DNA of 64,000 bases. Source: Agrypnia vestita. Taxonomy: Eukaryota > Arthropoda > Insecta > Trichoptera > Phryganeidae. Under the pieces are notes generated by a model. It worked only from the letters and a program-made list of their open reading frames with translations. It searched no databases and had not been told where the DNA came from. This document shows, piece by piece, positions 33,460 to 44,984 of this stretch. The stretch lies in contig JADDOH010023694.1 in assembly GCA_016648135.1 (NCBI GenBank), positions 35,628 through 99,627 of the forward strand, in the 5' to 3' direction. Numbering within the stretch: the first letter of the stretch is position 1; every line of letters begins with the position of its first letter. The position numbers and the translations under genes are program-made.

Positions 33460-34040
33460 ATTGCATCCTCATCGCTCAGCCAGGAAGGGTACAGGAACTA
33501 ACGACCAGATTTGAGAAATGGTGCATCGACTGGCGAATACAAATAAACCCGTCAAAAGGCGCGGCAACACTCTTTACGCGAAGGATAGTAAAACCGACAG
33601 CTAATATTAAAATGTTCGGAAAAGAAATACCATGAACACACGAGCTAAAATACTTAGGCGTAAGCGTAACACTAGACAAAAAACTGACATAGAAAACACA
33701 TATAGAAAACAAAGTCAATTCAGCGACGAAATGCATAACACGCCTGTACCTAATATTAGGCAGAAACAATAGACTCTCGACTGACAATAAACTACTACCA
33801 TACAAAACGATAATTAGACCAACCATGACGTACGCAGCCCCCATATGGGGAAACGCCGCAAAATCACATATTAAAAAATTACAAACAGTCCAGAACAAAG
33901 CCATTAGGACTTTGTTCGCCACTGGACGCACCAAGATTCATACGAACAGTACAATTACACAATGACACAGGAATACCGTACATTAGCGACTACTTACGTA
34001 AAAACAATATTAAAACTGTTCTACGAGAAATTAGCTAACC
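33460..34040 (+). pseudogene. Jockey-like LINE reverse transcriptase, C-terminal part
   Basis: The frame reads LTTRFEKWCIDWRIQINPSK, then ATLFTRRIVKPT, HELKYLGVSVTLDKKL, TYAAPIWGNAAKS and QTVQNKAIRTLFATGR. This is the standard C-terminal region of Jockey-clade LINEs. At least two stops replace expected residues (for example before HELKYLG). It is the continuation of 32030-32387. The segment with the YADD catalytic motif is missing between the two parts. Confidence 0.75.
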
Positions 34041-35120
34041 ATCCCAACTCTTCAATAAACTCCTTGGGGAACTACGATGCGGACGAAATAACTAAATATA
34101 AACTACCCAAAACGGTATTACGTTAGGAATAAAAATAAAAACTAGCAGACCGGAAACGCTAAATATTATAATAAAATAAAAACAATTACACCACAACCAC
34201 CCCCAAAAAACCATGAACACACAACATGATGAAGAAGGCATGGATCCCTAGATTCGATACTCCGTCCTAACCAGGATATCGAAGTTCAAAGCGGGTGACA
34301 GTACCTAACACAATTTTGTGTGTCGCTCTATATGCCATTGGACCACTTTTATATGCTTTTCGTTTCTCTCCTGCTTTGACCTTGCTGCCTACTCTGGACT
34401 TCTGCTTTGGACCTGACTACCTACTGCGTTTCGAATTTTGGACCCTGCTTCTGGATTTTTCTGTGACCTTGCTGCGACACTGAACGACGATTTGGATTTC
34501 TCCACGGACCTTTCGCTTTGTACTGAAACGAACAGCAGCGCTATCACTGTCTACTGGCATTTTACGACATGGCCGTAATACAGCTTCGGTGAGCGCGCTT
34601 CGAGCCGATGTATGAGGGGACCGCGCATACATTTGCTTGTTCCCATGCGGAACAGTCTGTCTGTCCATAACTCGGTGGAATTAGGCTGGAATTTTGGACA
34701 TCAACACTGACGATGAGCCTCTAATGAGGCCCGGGCGCCCTGGTGTGACACATCAATCAGCGCGCGGCTCATGCAAAGGTCGTTATTCATTATTATTAGG
34801 TCCCGTGATTTTTCACGGTTTTACGGTTAGTAATTAATCATATTGTCATACTCACAGTATTTCTGTATATTGTATGTATTTTATTTTGAAAAAGGCTAAA
34901 AAAATGTCATTTTTGACAAATCGTGAAAACATAAGGCGCTAGGTTAGAAAATAGTAAGAATATTTATGTGATGTAATGTGACATGCGCTTCTATTTTTTT
35001 AATGCTGTTATTTAAATTGGGTAAGTATTTTGAAAGTAATATTAACTATATGGTACTGGAAGTAGACATCTGCTGCTTCTAGGAATTCCGCGCTTTATGT
35101 AACAAAAATCAAACATAATA
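34041..35120. other. Unassigned; LTR-like leader at 34300-34690
   Basis: The segment 34370-34470 has a pyrimidine-rich leader of CTGCTTTGGACCTGAC and TTTTGGACCCTGCTTCTGG type, resembling 23500-23660. Both are followed by a GGAACAGT block. This suggests related LTR or leader fragments. No gag/pol frame and no clear TG...CA ends were found. 34700-35120 shows nothing recognisable. Confidence 0.35.
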
Positions 35121-35127
35121 ATGTCGT

Positions 35128-35140
35128 TGTCTGTCCGTCC

Positions 35141-35179
<39 letters not shown>

Positions 35180-35188
35180 GGTCTGTCC
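35128..35188. repeat. GTCT microsatellite
   Basis: About ten near-perfect GTCT units with GTCC and GTTT variants. Confidence 0.9.
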
Positions 35189-35191
35189 CCG

Positions 35192-35315
35192 TTACTTCGT
35201 GTAACGTCCGTAATGATGCATATTATGATATATTTTAAAACCAATAATATTTTTTATAAGTACATAGTTTACATATACGTGATATTAACATTTTACTTCG
35301 TGTAACGTCCGTAAT
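35192..35315. repeat. 78-bp insert between 23-bp direct repeats, copied from 37471-37552
   Basis: A 23-bp sequence starting TTACTTCGTGTAACG and ending CCGTAAT occurs at 35192-35214 and identically at 35293-35315. The 78 bp between them (GATGCATATTATGATATATT ... GATATTAACATT) match 37471-37552 base for base, except for a 4-bp GGTA unit missing here. Confidence 0.9.
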
Positions 35316-35350
35316 TTCATTCAAATTCACGGCTAAAAAAAATTAATTAA

Positions 35351-35426
35351 ACGGAGATGGGGCTTGAACCCCGGTTCACAAACCCGAACCGGCCATTCAA
35401 CGCATGTTGCTAAGGCCTCCTCTCCG
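35351..35426 (-). tRNA. tRNA-like cloverleaf, probably a pseudogene or SINE head
   Basis: On the minus strand, outer arms CGGAGA and TCTCCG close a set of three hairpins: GGCC...GGCC with inner CAAC/GTTG, GGTTC/GAACC with an 8-nt loop, and GGGG/CCCC with loop TTCAAG. GGTTCAAGCCC fits a pol III B box. The T-loop is one base short and no normal anticodon arm is evident, so a functional tRNA is unlikely. Confidence 0.3.
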
Positions 35427-35567
35427 TAGAGCGCCAAAAAGATGCGTATGAAAATAAATGGAGAATGTTTATCATTTTATCCAGCTTCTCATTCTACGTT
35501 ATGATTAGTATAAGAATATTAGTCTTCAAGAATATCTGTGAGGATGTACGTACATAAAGGCAATACG

Positions 35568-36430
35568 GTGGAACCTCGACATACACGAGTATTTCGAAAT
35601 ATCTAGATAGAATAGCAAACTTTATCATTGATAAGTGTCTTGATTTTTATGCACAGACTGCTAAACACAAGGATTCTCGCTATAGGTACACCACGTTAAA
35701 GACCGTCTCACCATCTTAATGTGTGCTAATGCAAGCCAATGATTTGAAAGTTAAGCCCTTCCTCGTGTAGTATTCCGATAAACCACGAGCCTCGAGAAAT
35801 TCAAGGTACGTATAGAAGAGCCAGTTGAACATTGAACAATAAGTTATGCGGAGATCCAACAGCGAGGCTTGGGTCACTCGCAAAGTATTCGTTGAGTGGA
35901 CCAAAAATTTGTGCGTTGAGTAAAGGACGATATTCAGGAGCTGTTGAAAGAACAGAGCTGGGAGCTGACCACCGAAGAAATAGTGGCTCTGCATCACGAG
36001 CAACAGCAGGCGGCTACAAAAGAGAGCTCGTTTGAGGATGAAGTGAAAGAGGCTGAGAAATCTGTCACTTCAAAGGAGATCTGTTAATTATGGGAAACAG
36101 TTTCGTAGAAAAGCACCGGCCGAGTAAGGTAGCAGTGTGCAGAGACAAAAGCAAGTATCAATGCACAGGTTCCTGGTTAAAGTTCAACGAAAAGAAAAGG
36201 ATTTTATTGAGCCATCACCGATTCCGATTTGTATATTAATAAATTTGGTTAAGGTTTTTACTATAAATTTAAATATTTTAAAAATATAACAAAGTATATT
36301 TATTTTGTACTACCTACTTATTTTGATGTGATATTTTTGGATCTTGGTACGAATTGATTGTGTTTCCTTTATTTACCATGGGAAAATTTGTTTCGACATA
36401 CGAGTGTTTTGAGATATGAGCACATTTAAG
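35568..36430 (+). pseudogene. pogo/Tigger-like transposase remnant
   Basis: Plus-strand frames include SEAWVTRKVFVEWTKNLCV, then DIQELLKEQSWELTTEEIVA (about 35930) and ALHHEQQQAATKESS. Further on are SVTSKEIC and VEKHRPSKVAVCRDKSKY. These match the DDE-to-C-terminal region of pogo/Tigger/jerky proteins, including the acidic EELxELxxEQ segment. The left flank GGTGGAACCTCGACATACAC resembles pogo-type termini. TTCGACATACGAGTGTTTTG at 36390 echoes the left sub-terminal sequence. Several stops and no intact catalytic core. Confidence 0.65.
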
Positions 36431-38356
36431 TAAAGAAATATGCTCGTATTATTTCCGTTCACGATTAAAACTCATTCGTGAAATGTTATAATACCCAGAT
36501 CATTACTACCCTTGTACAAAAGACTATGCTAAGAAATTTTCCCAAGCAATAGCGATGGAGCGCGTTAGCGTAATCGTCTTTATTGTAAATCGTCTTTAAT
36601 GTAATAACTACTGTAATAACTCCAATTCAGTTATTTTTCTTTCGTTGAACTGTAAAAGAATTAGCAAAAATTCTAGATAACACTTTGTTAATAAAACAAA
36701 ATTATACATTAAAATGTGTTCGTTTGCATTCGAAATTTGATTTAAGAAAAACTAAAATATGAACTCAGAAATGGCGCAAAGAAGTTTCACTTAGAAAAAC
36801 GTATTGCACGTTAAGTTTTTTTTGTTTCGTTCTCTCATTGGGTTCTATTTTCGAGTAAACATGCACAAACCTGATATTTATTTAATTTATAATTAATCAT
36901 AAAAAATTGACTTATTTGATAACAATACGGGTGTATACATATATTTTTTAATGTAACAATAAGATTGCTCCACTAATTGTTAACCGTACAATAATTGTCA
37001 ACCACATGAATGAAAATCATTTTAAAAATTTAAGTAGAGTTGTTTAGTTTACTAATATAAGCGACTACAGCCGATTGTCAATAATTTAAGTTTTTTTACC
37101 TGCTTATAAAAATATTCTGGTATGTAGTGCTAATATTAAAAATATTTTGGGAATCGTTGATTTTTTTAAATTGTTTTTGTAAAATCATATTTGATTGATT
37201 TTAGTTCCTACCTAAATAAATAAGATTTTTTTAAATGCACATTACGCATTCTGAAAAATCTGTTTATGTATAGGTACTACTGATACCGATATATTTATGT
37301 ATGTATGTACCTACGTACTTAGTTTTGTTTGATGTACAATCTACCTAATTGCGAATTGTTGTGAAATAATTTTGAGAGCACTTTTTGGGTTCTGATAATC
37401 TAAGATATCAGATTAAATTAATTAAACTAAACAAATCTTGGGTAAATATTGTTCACGTATTTTTCAGAATGATGCATATTATGATATATTTTAAAACCAA
37501 TAATATTTTTTATAAGTAGGTACATAGTTTACATATACGTGATATTAACATTTTACTAGAGATTAAAAAAGTCGAATTCGACCACCCGATGTAGTTTATT
37601 TATTTCGTAAAAATAATACATACTACGCAATTAAAAAAATAATTTAAAATATTTAATTATTTTTCATGCCAGTTTTATATTACAATTTCATATTCCGCTA
37701 AAACCTGGAAGATATCTATATTCCGTCTCGATAAAGTACCTTGTAAAAATCTTTTTCTAAAATAAAATGTAAGATCCTGAATTTGTTTATATCCTAAAAA
37801 ATCTCTTGATAAAATTTTCACTCTGCCTTGTTTTTTTCTGTATTTAAATAGTAGAGAATCCGCTCAAAGAAATTATTAATTATAATAATTCAGGAATATA
37901 AATGTGTAATGTGTGAGTGGAAATACAAAATTTCTTTTGTTTGATGAAAATCGAACTATAAAATTTTAATTAATTTTGGGTCATAAATAACAGACAATTA
38001 AAAGTAATTTTTTTTCTTTTCATTAGCCTATTTATAGTTTACCAGTACCTACTCTTTACTAGTATTGTACTCAAAAAATGTGTATCTTAAATGAATTATA
38101 AGCTGAACAACCAACCTTCCACTTGGTCTCTAGGCGAATGTCTTACTGCCTACCTAGGTACTTGATCGAATAAGCAAATTAATTTTCATTCTTCTTAATC
38201 GCAAATTAATCCAAAATATACATTGCAATTCACGCAAACCAGTTTTAAAAATTGTGTACATTATTGTACAATAATAATTCTACATTTTAAAAGATCCATA
38301 AGTAAACAATGTATCGATTTTTGTAGATCGAAAAATTTATCAGCGGTACAAATATT
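36431..38356. other. No recognised feature apart from the source copy at 37471-37556
   Basis: AT-rich intergenic sequence. 37471-37556 is the longer version of the segment inserted at 35215-35292 (see findings). Otherwise nothing recognisable. Confidence 0.4.
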
Positions 38357-38644
38357 ATGGATCCTGCAAGGAACTCCAGCAAAGATGACGACATCACTAA
38401 AATTTACAGCTGCGAAGTTTGTGGGGTTTCCGGCAATTCTTTTGTTCAGCTGAACGAACATCTGCGAGGAAAGAAGCATTTAATGAAAATTTACTGTGAA
38501 GAGTTGTCTCGCAGTAGTCGGCGAGAAAAAAGCGAACCGATATTAGAAAATATGAATGATTTTAAGATATATATTTTTATGTTCGTGGCGTTATTTTTAA
38601 CACTATATTTTTATTTCAAATACCTCTTTTCATTTTTGAAGTAA
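38357..38644 (+). CDS. Small U1-type zinc finger protein with C-terminal membrane segment
   Basis: A 95-codon ORF starting ATGGATCCTGC. Residues 17-45 form a U1/matrin-type (JAZ-like) C2H2 finger: Cys19, Cys22, His35 and His41, spacing C-x2-C-x12-H-x5-H, with the characteristic LNEHLRGKKH helix. Such fingers usually bind double-stranded RNA or RNA-protein complexes. Residues 47-68 are polar and charged. Residues about 71-87 (IYIFMFVALFLTLYFYF) form a hydrophobic segment ending close to the C-terminus, as in tail-anchored proteins. There is no signal peptide, so the finger would face the cytosol if the tail inserts. No intron signal, TATA box or nearby AATAAA could be assigned. It may be a complete short gene or one exon of a larger one. 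I do not know a named homologue. Confidence 0.55.
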   Translation: MDPARNSSKDDDITKIYSCEVCGVSGNSFVQLNEHLRGKKHLMKIYCEELSRSSRREKSEPILENMNDFKIYIFMFVALFLTLYFYFKYLFSFLK

Positions 38645-40082
38645 AAATCAGGTCCGTTTCGTTCATTTTAGTTTACTTTCGTTTGGCACTTACATCTTTT
38701 TATTGTCCATTAAGATTGAATTTCCCGCCAGTTTTTTATTGGTGGAGTTATAGGTCCCAAGCGTTCTTGGCTTGTATGCGCAGATACAATTGCGCACATC
38801 TGTTATATAGCAGCCATTTTATATTAGTGCTTGAGAAAAACATATTCCAATGTCATTTTTTTATGAAATTACGTTATTAGTATAATTTATTGTGGTACAT
38901 TACGGATCAAAATTAAATCCTTAGTTATATATTTACAAATGTGAGTACTGTTTTTAGTGTACTTTATAATTTAGTAGATTTTGGAGCTTGTATATATGTC
39001 TCCTCGCATCCCTCCAGTAGTTTTGCGAAAAATGAGTGGGGTGTAGTAGCGAATTGCAAAATTATGATTATACGTTTGCACCTCCCACTTTTTTCTATAT
39101 TTAATGGAGATCATTGTTTTGCATAATGGTTTCTTACTTGTTTCGAAGTGGAATTGTTTGATGAACTTTTTTTCTGTAAATTGACATTCAGCGCAGACGT
39201 CAATCACAATTTTTGGCAATATAATATGACATAACTTTTGGGTAAAGTTGTTAGTAAGCTCCATTGTCGTTTTTGTTTTGGTTGTGTTGATATCAACTTT
39301 CGATGTTTTGTTGTTACCGGCTTTATACGTTTGATATCTGAGGGAAAATTAAGTAAACATCAATTTCGATTCTCACAGATTGGCCATTTTATCGATGGCT
39401 GGGGGAGGTCGGCGCCAGCGTATCCACTCACTTTCCACATACATATTTATTTCAATTAAAACTTCTGTCTTCAAAATTAATACAACTTTAAAAACCTTTG
39501 TTTTTGTGTGTTAGGTTTTTAAATATCTGTTTAACTTGAGGGTTTTTGTATTTCTAACCATTTATTTAATGCAGAGTTTTGGATGTCATCAGTTTGTTAA
39601 ATTCTTTATTTGTCAAAAATAATATTATTTAATGTTTTGTTTTATAACAAAAATTATCAGTTTATTTTTATTTATTGTTCGCAAATGTAATTTTGTGAGT
39701 TTATGATTGACTGAAATATAATGTTTTTATTTTTAAATTTTATTATTTTTGAATGCTTGCCAAATGTTTAATTATTATATTATATAGTTGTTATTCGATG
39801 TTACTATTTAACATAAATAAGTATAGGTAATGTAAAAAATAGCAGGTGGAATGTTTACTCTGAAACGCATTTATTTTAAATTTGATTTATTTTTCCACAT
39901 GTTAATAAGATTAGAGAGCAGTTAGTCACAAAAAAGACGTTATGATTTCTGTTTTCATTTTATGTTTTCACAAATTTTGATATAATCGGCTATTGAATTA
40001 GGACCAACTGAAAATACATACACCTTGGCTTTGAAATCATATTCAGTTAGTCAGAAGCATACACTTGGAATGTAGACACTTA
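38645..40082. other. No recognised feature
   Basis: AT-rich. Short ORFs on both strands lack domains and look like chance. Confidence 0.4.
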
Positions 40083-40227
40083 GGCCCAGTTGTTTCAAGT
40101 TCGATCAAAGTAAGCGGTCGATTAAAGCTTAGATGTTTACGAAAACGGTTCGTCTGATTGGTGGAGAACGTAAAAATCTATGCTTTAAAAGAACGCTTAC
40201 TTTAATCCAACTTGAAACAACCGGCCC
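40083..40227. mobile_element. 145-bp Harbinger-type MITE, second copy
   Basis: Sister of 24179-24322: GGCCCAGTTGTTTCAAGTTC at the left, complement at the right. Flanked by TTA at 40080-40082 and 40228-40230. Confidence 0.8.
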
Positions 40228-41460
40228 TTAGTGTTACCAAGTACATACTGCACCAATCCAAGAAAATCGTTCCGCACTTGTGCTGCAAATTTGGAGCGTT
40301 GTATAAAAGCCTAAATAATAATGAATAATTGAAGGCGTTCCTATAAAAAGGGTGTATATGCAAAAACAAAATTTTACAAGAGAGAGGAAAAACACTTTGT
40401 GAAATAAATAACCAGGATCTCCGATTTTTTCATTTTCTAAAATTCATGTGCCTTTTATTTATGTTTTCTTTGTTTTTTCATGTATTCAGCAATCCCAGTG
40501 ACATCTTGGAACTATCAGCATCTGTCATATTTGTTACTACCAGATGAATATAGAGGAATATAGACTCTTTTTCCACGTTAGCTTTGTAACTTTTGAGGTG
40601 GACTTTGGCAAGATTGAGTTGAAATCATGGAAAATAAATACCGCACATGGTGCATACTGTTACATAGATCATTTTAAAATAATAAAATCACTTTTTGACC
40701 TGATGTACTATATAGACCCTTTTTATAGGGACACCTTCAATTGTTTTATAAACACATCCTCTGGGAAAAATTCATCAACGCAATTTGTCAATAAATACTC
40801 TTTCTATGTTGGTTGTGTTCAGTGAGCACACGTTTGGTAAATACATGGTACCTACCTAGTTTGGCAAAACTTAATAATAAATAAACGAACATACATATTT
40901 TTACTTGTATTTACTTACTAATTAATAAATATATAAGTATTAGCTTTTTTAAATTTTGACATCGCAGCTTCTGTTGCAGCTCAATTGATATTTTTAATTG
41001 TGAGATGTCAAATGTTACACATCATACGCGACTACTGTAAGTCTCTGGGTTTTTTTATTTTGTACACGAATTATTATTTATTAAATAAATTAATTGCGTA
41101 CTGAAAAAATCTAATATATGCAATTATTATATATAAGTTATAAAAGTTGCTCTTTCTAATGTAGTGTTATGGGTGTTTGTTTCTTTGTGTAAAATAAAAA
41201 ACGGATTATACGAAACAAATTAAACTTTTATTTCATATTCAATCACAATCTAATCTACAAGATTTTAAAATAAAGTATCTTCAGTAGACACTAACTCTTA
41301 AAATTTAAGTCCTTAACTTTTAATAATCAGTCTGTTTAAGAGATCATATGAAGACTCCTCGGGAAAAACAATGAATGTCAAGAAATGTTTATTTTGAGAA
41401 ACAGTTTTTTATAATCTCATAGACTATAATTGTTTAACTTTATGCTCTCTTTATATAAAT
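40228..41460. other. No recognised feature
   Basis: AT-rich. The ORF at 40544-40825 (93 codons) has no recognisable domain or supporting signals. Confidence 0.4.
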
Positions 41461-42810
41461 GAGCCCTTGCCCGGAATAACGTTGTATCCAACAATACTCT
41501 CATTCCGAGAAAAATTGAAAAAATGAAACCAGTTACAATTTATTACATTTTATTTTTTAAATATAACAAACATATAATTCTTAACTAATCTCAATATAAA
41601 ATAGGGAAAAAAGGCAATTAAAATTGAATCTATTGTAAAAAAAAACATGCTGAATCAGTGGAAAAATGTTGTACAAGAAATTTTCACAAACGTTATTCCG
41701 CAAAACGTTTTTTATTTTTTCTGCTTTACTTAATAATGATTATTAAAAGCAGCATGCTCATCTAACATGAATTCACAAATTTTATCGAGGTCCTTGAGCC
41801 TAAACAGCCTTATTGGCAGTGGATTGGAATTCATTAAAGTTAGTTCCAGGCTCCCTAACTGCATGATTTTTTTCTATACGGTAGCTAATTTTCCCCTTCT
41901 TCCACAAAGACTTGGTAGAAGGCTATAGGAGGTCCATAATTCTAATTCTTTGTGGAAGGTTCTAGCTCTGATTGTGATGGGATCATCAGTAGGTAAAGAT
42001 CTTTTACGGAACGATAAGTCTCTCGTACATACTATTACTTATCTCTGTCTGTTTGCTGAATATGATGATACATGATTACTTTTTTTATTGTAATTCAGTA
42101 ACCTGAATTATGATTGAATATTTATATTGATATTTAAATGGAGAAAACAACCCGGATTTAAACATTTTTGGCTCAAATTCGACCCTACGAAAAAGAACGA
42201 GGAATTAAATAAACTTTTAGTATCGGTATTATTTTAAGTTACGATATAAAGAGGACTATAATGCCAGCATTATTATCAAAAATAATGCCAGCGTTATTAT
42301 CAAAAAGCATTTCAAATATCAATATGGATAAATCAATTGAGTAAAATCGTTAACGTTCGACAAAATAATATTGTCACATATGAAATTACAATATCAATCA
42401 GAACTGCCAAATCGTATACAACGTTATTCCACAAACATGTTCCGGCAGGTCAATTGCAGGTTTGATAATATTTTTTCTGGATAAACACATCCTGCATTTT
42501 TCCTGCATCCTTCAACTTATTTGCTTTGATATCTTTCCAGTTTAAAACATTAGATGTTCGTTTTCTCCCTTTATTCATGTGAATTAAACCACGCTCCACG
42601 ATATTGACGCGCGGTGACGCCATTTTGAGAAACAATGTACAACGTTCTTCCACAAACAAATAACTTTAAAATGCACCCAGAAGCCTAAATATTTAATTTT
42701 CGACATATTATCTACCTTAAACGATGCATAATAACATATCCAACATAACTGCATCAATAACTCAAAATTGACATTTGTGTTGGATACAACGTTACTCTGG
42801 GCAAGGGCTC
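41461..42810. mobile_element. 1.35-kb inverted-repeat DNA transposon, copy B
   Basis: Second copy of 13945-15315 in the same orientation. Terminal GAGCCCTTGCCCGGAATAAC and its complement; flanked by 4-bp AAAT (41457-41460, 42811-42814). Similarity to copy A is high, with scattered indels. The minus-strand frame at 42450-42659 reads LKMASPRVNIVERGLIHMN and NVLNWKDIKANKLKDAGK, probably a residual N-terminal coding piece. Confidence 0.85.
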
Positions 42811-42829
42811 AAATATTGAATCAACTTAA

Positions 42830-44229
42830 GGCGGTACATTCACTGCGAATGCAAATTTTTGAGTTTTTTACGAAAATGTGGGTTTTTATTATTCATTTAT
42901 ATCAGAATTTATATGATAGATTGAAATTTTTAGGGCGATAACTTAGATAGAACCTTTGTTCTTATATAAAAGTAATAAACTGAACATTGTTTATAATAAA
43001 TAAGAAAAATATAAGCATTAATCCACAGGTCGTAGCAAAAAAAACGTTTTTAATGTTCCCGGGCGAAGATTCGTTCGTTGAAAATTTGTAAGTAAGCATA
43101 CTATGTTTTTTTTATACATATAAAGTTTGCTTAATCATCTAGAATCCGTACGTAGGATATTAAGAAATATTAAATATTAATAAAAGTAATAATATTTTAA
43201 AAATGCTATAAATTTTTACGATTTTGATGCTTTTCAAATATTGTTTATTCATATAAAAAGATGATTTTAAACGATATATTGTATCAATATTCGCACTTTG
43301 GGTCTTCATTCACTATTAAAAAGCTACATTTTTTTTTTAAAAATACATTAATTATTATTTTAAAATAAAAATTCTAAAGTATGAAATGTGTCAAGAAATA
43401 GCGCAGTTTTGAATCAGATGCCGCGTGCCGTGCGGGAGAGGCGGACGTTTCTCTGTAGTCCATACACTTTTTTTTAAAAAAATCACTTTAAAACGTGTTT
43501 TTATGCCAAATTTGACATTAGTTCAAAATAATACCATGTTATATATTCGAAAGCAATCTATTCGTCGCAGATAATGAGTTTTTTTTTAACTAGTTTGATA
43601 TTATTTTACTTTTCTGCTGATAAAATCATGTTGAACTTGCGTCAGATTGTCATATGCGTGCTTTGGTGACCTTGCAGACGGCGGTATATTCGCGAAGATG
43701 GCATTGTAATTCATAAAGTCAAGTAAGATATTAATTTATGACATAATTTTTAAAATATAGATTAATGGTTGTTAATTTTCTTTTTAATTCAATACATATT
43801 GTTGGAGTAGTTTTTTGTTTATTTTAGATAAAAAAAATATTTGATTTAAGTTTAATTCACAAGTGTTTTGACATTTCAGTCGGAAGTCAAAATATCTTCT
43901 AAATCTGCTTATGCGACATAAGTTTTAAATTAAAAAACAGTGATATAAGAAAAATTGTTGTTAACTATTTTTTTATAATACATAAATTATTGGAGAAATA
44001 TAAATAGTGCGCGAGCATGACTTGCGTTCCCACATATTTTATACGTCGGCACTCCGTATAGTTGTCTCATTTCCTCGCAACCTTTCTGTCTTGCATGAAA
44101 TGTAAATAATACACTCGTGCAAGGTTTATCTGTTATGACGTTTGTTCATGTCTCAATCTCGTATTGAAGTAGCATGATCTATCGATGCATATCGCCGCTT
44201 TTGACAGCTTGAAAATTGTTTGTCCCGCC
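42830..44229. mobile_element. 1.4-kb TTAA-flanked element
   Basis: GGCGGTAC at the left and GTCCCGCC at the right are inverted, directly flanked by TTAA on both sides (42826-42829, 44230-44233). TTAA duplication is typical of piggyBac and some Kolobok elements. A partial copy of the left 400 bp is at 47661-48066. No transposase is recognisable. Confidence 0.7.
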
Positions 44230-44984
44230 TTAATACTTTATAAACATGTTCTTTGACTTTACTTTAAAATATGCAACTTGACAACAACGTTTTACGAAGT
44301 TCGGTGGGTGGACATTTCTGTTTCTTGCGATGGATAAACAGAAATAAATTGAACTATTACAGCTGACCAACCAACAACGATTTTACCATATATGTAACAC
44401 TCCAGTATTACGTATATGGATTTTACCCAATTCTTATTTATTGTATAAAATATTATTCCAAGAAGTCAACATATGGCAGGCATCTAGTAAAGACCACAGA
44501 TATACAAAAAAAACAACCTCTAGCTTTTTTTAAAATACAACTAGTGCCATCTATTAACAACCACAGAAAGTTTTTTTGGAGATACAGTAGAGCGTCGACG
44601 AGCTAATAGGGGGACGTGGGTGTTCGGAAAACTGGTATTTTCGGATAATCAAACTATTGATTCAGCCATACATATTTATGTACAGGTGATTGAAAACCAT
44701 ATTTACATCTATATCTTTAATGACAAAATAGGAATTAAACAAAAAAAAGTGCAGACAGTCTTGTAATAAAACATGTATGTACATACTAGGTACAATTAAC
44801 GCTTAAAAAAATCTTCAATCTTCGTCTGCCGAAGCAAGCCTACCCGCTCACGAGTGGCTAGGTCACATACTTTTTTTTAATTTAAAATATAATAGAAACC
44901 TAAAAGGTTTATGGATAACATTTTTACATGATTCATTATAGGAATATAATAATAATATAATTTAGATACAAAATCATTTTTTTG
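44230..44984. other. No recognised feature
   Basis: AT-rich spacer. Confidence 0.4.

Noticed and set aside
32932..33461. Long ORFs of 110, 116 and 160 codons on both strands
   Set aside because: They translate the ATATCGATAT array of a hAT-like element; composition is only Tyr/Ile/Asp/Phe/Ser or Lys/Arg/Ile/Tyr repeats.
40544..40825. 93-codon ORF on the plus strand
   Set aside because: No domain, no splice or promoter signals, ordinary AT-rich codon content; likely chance.
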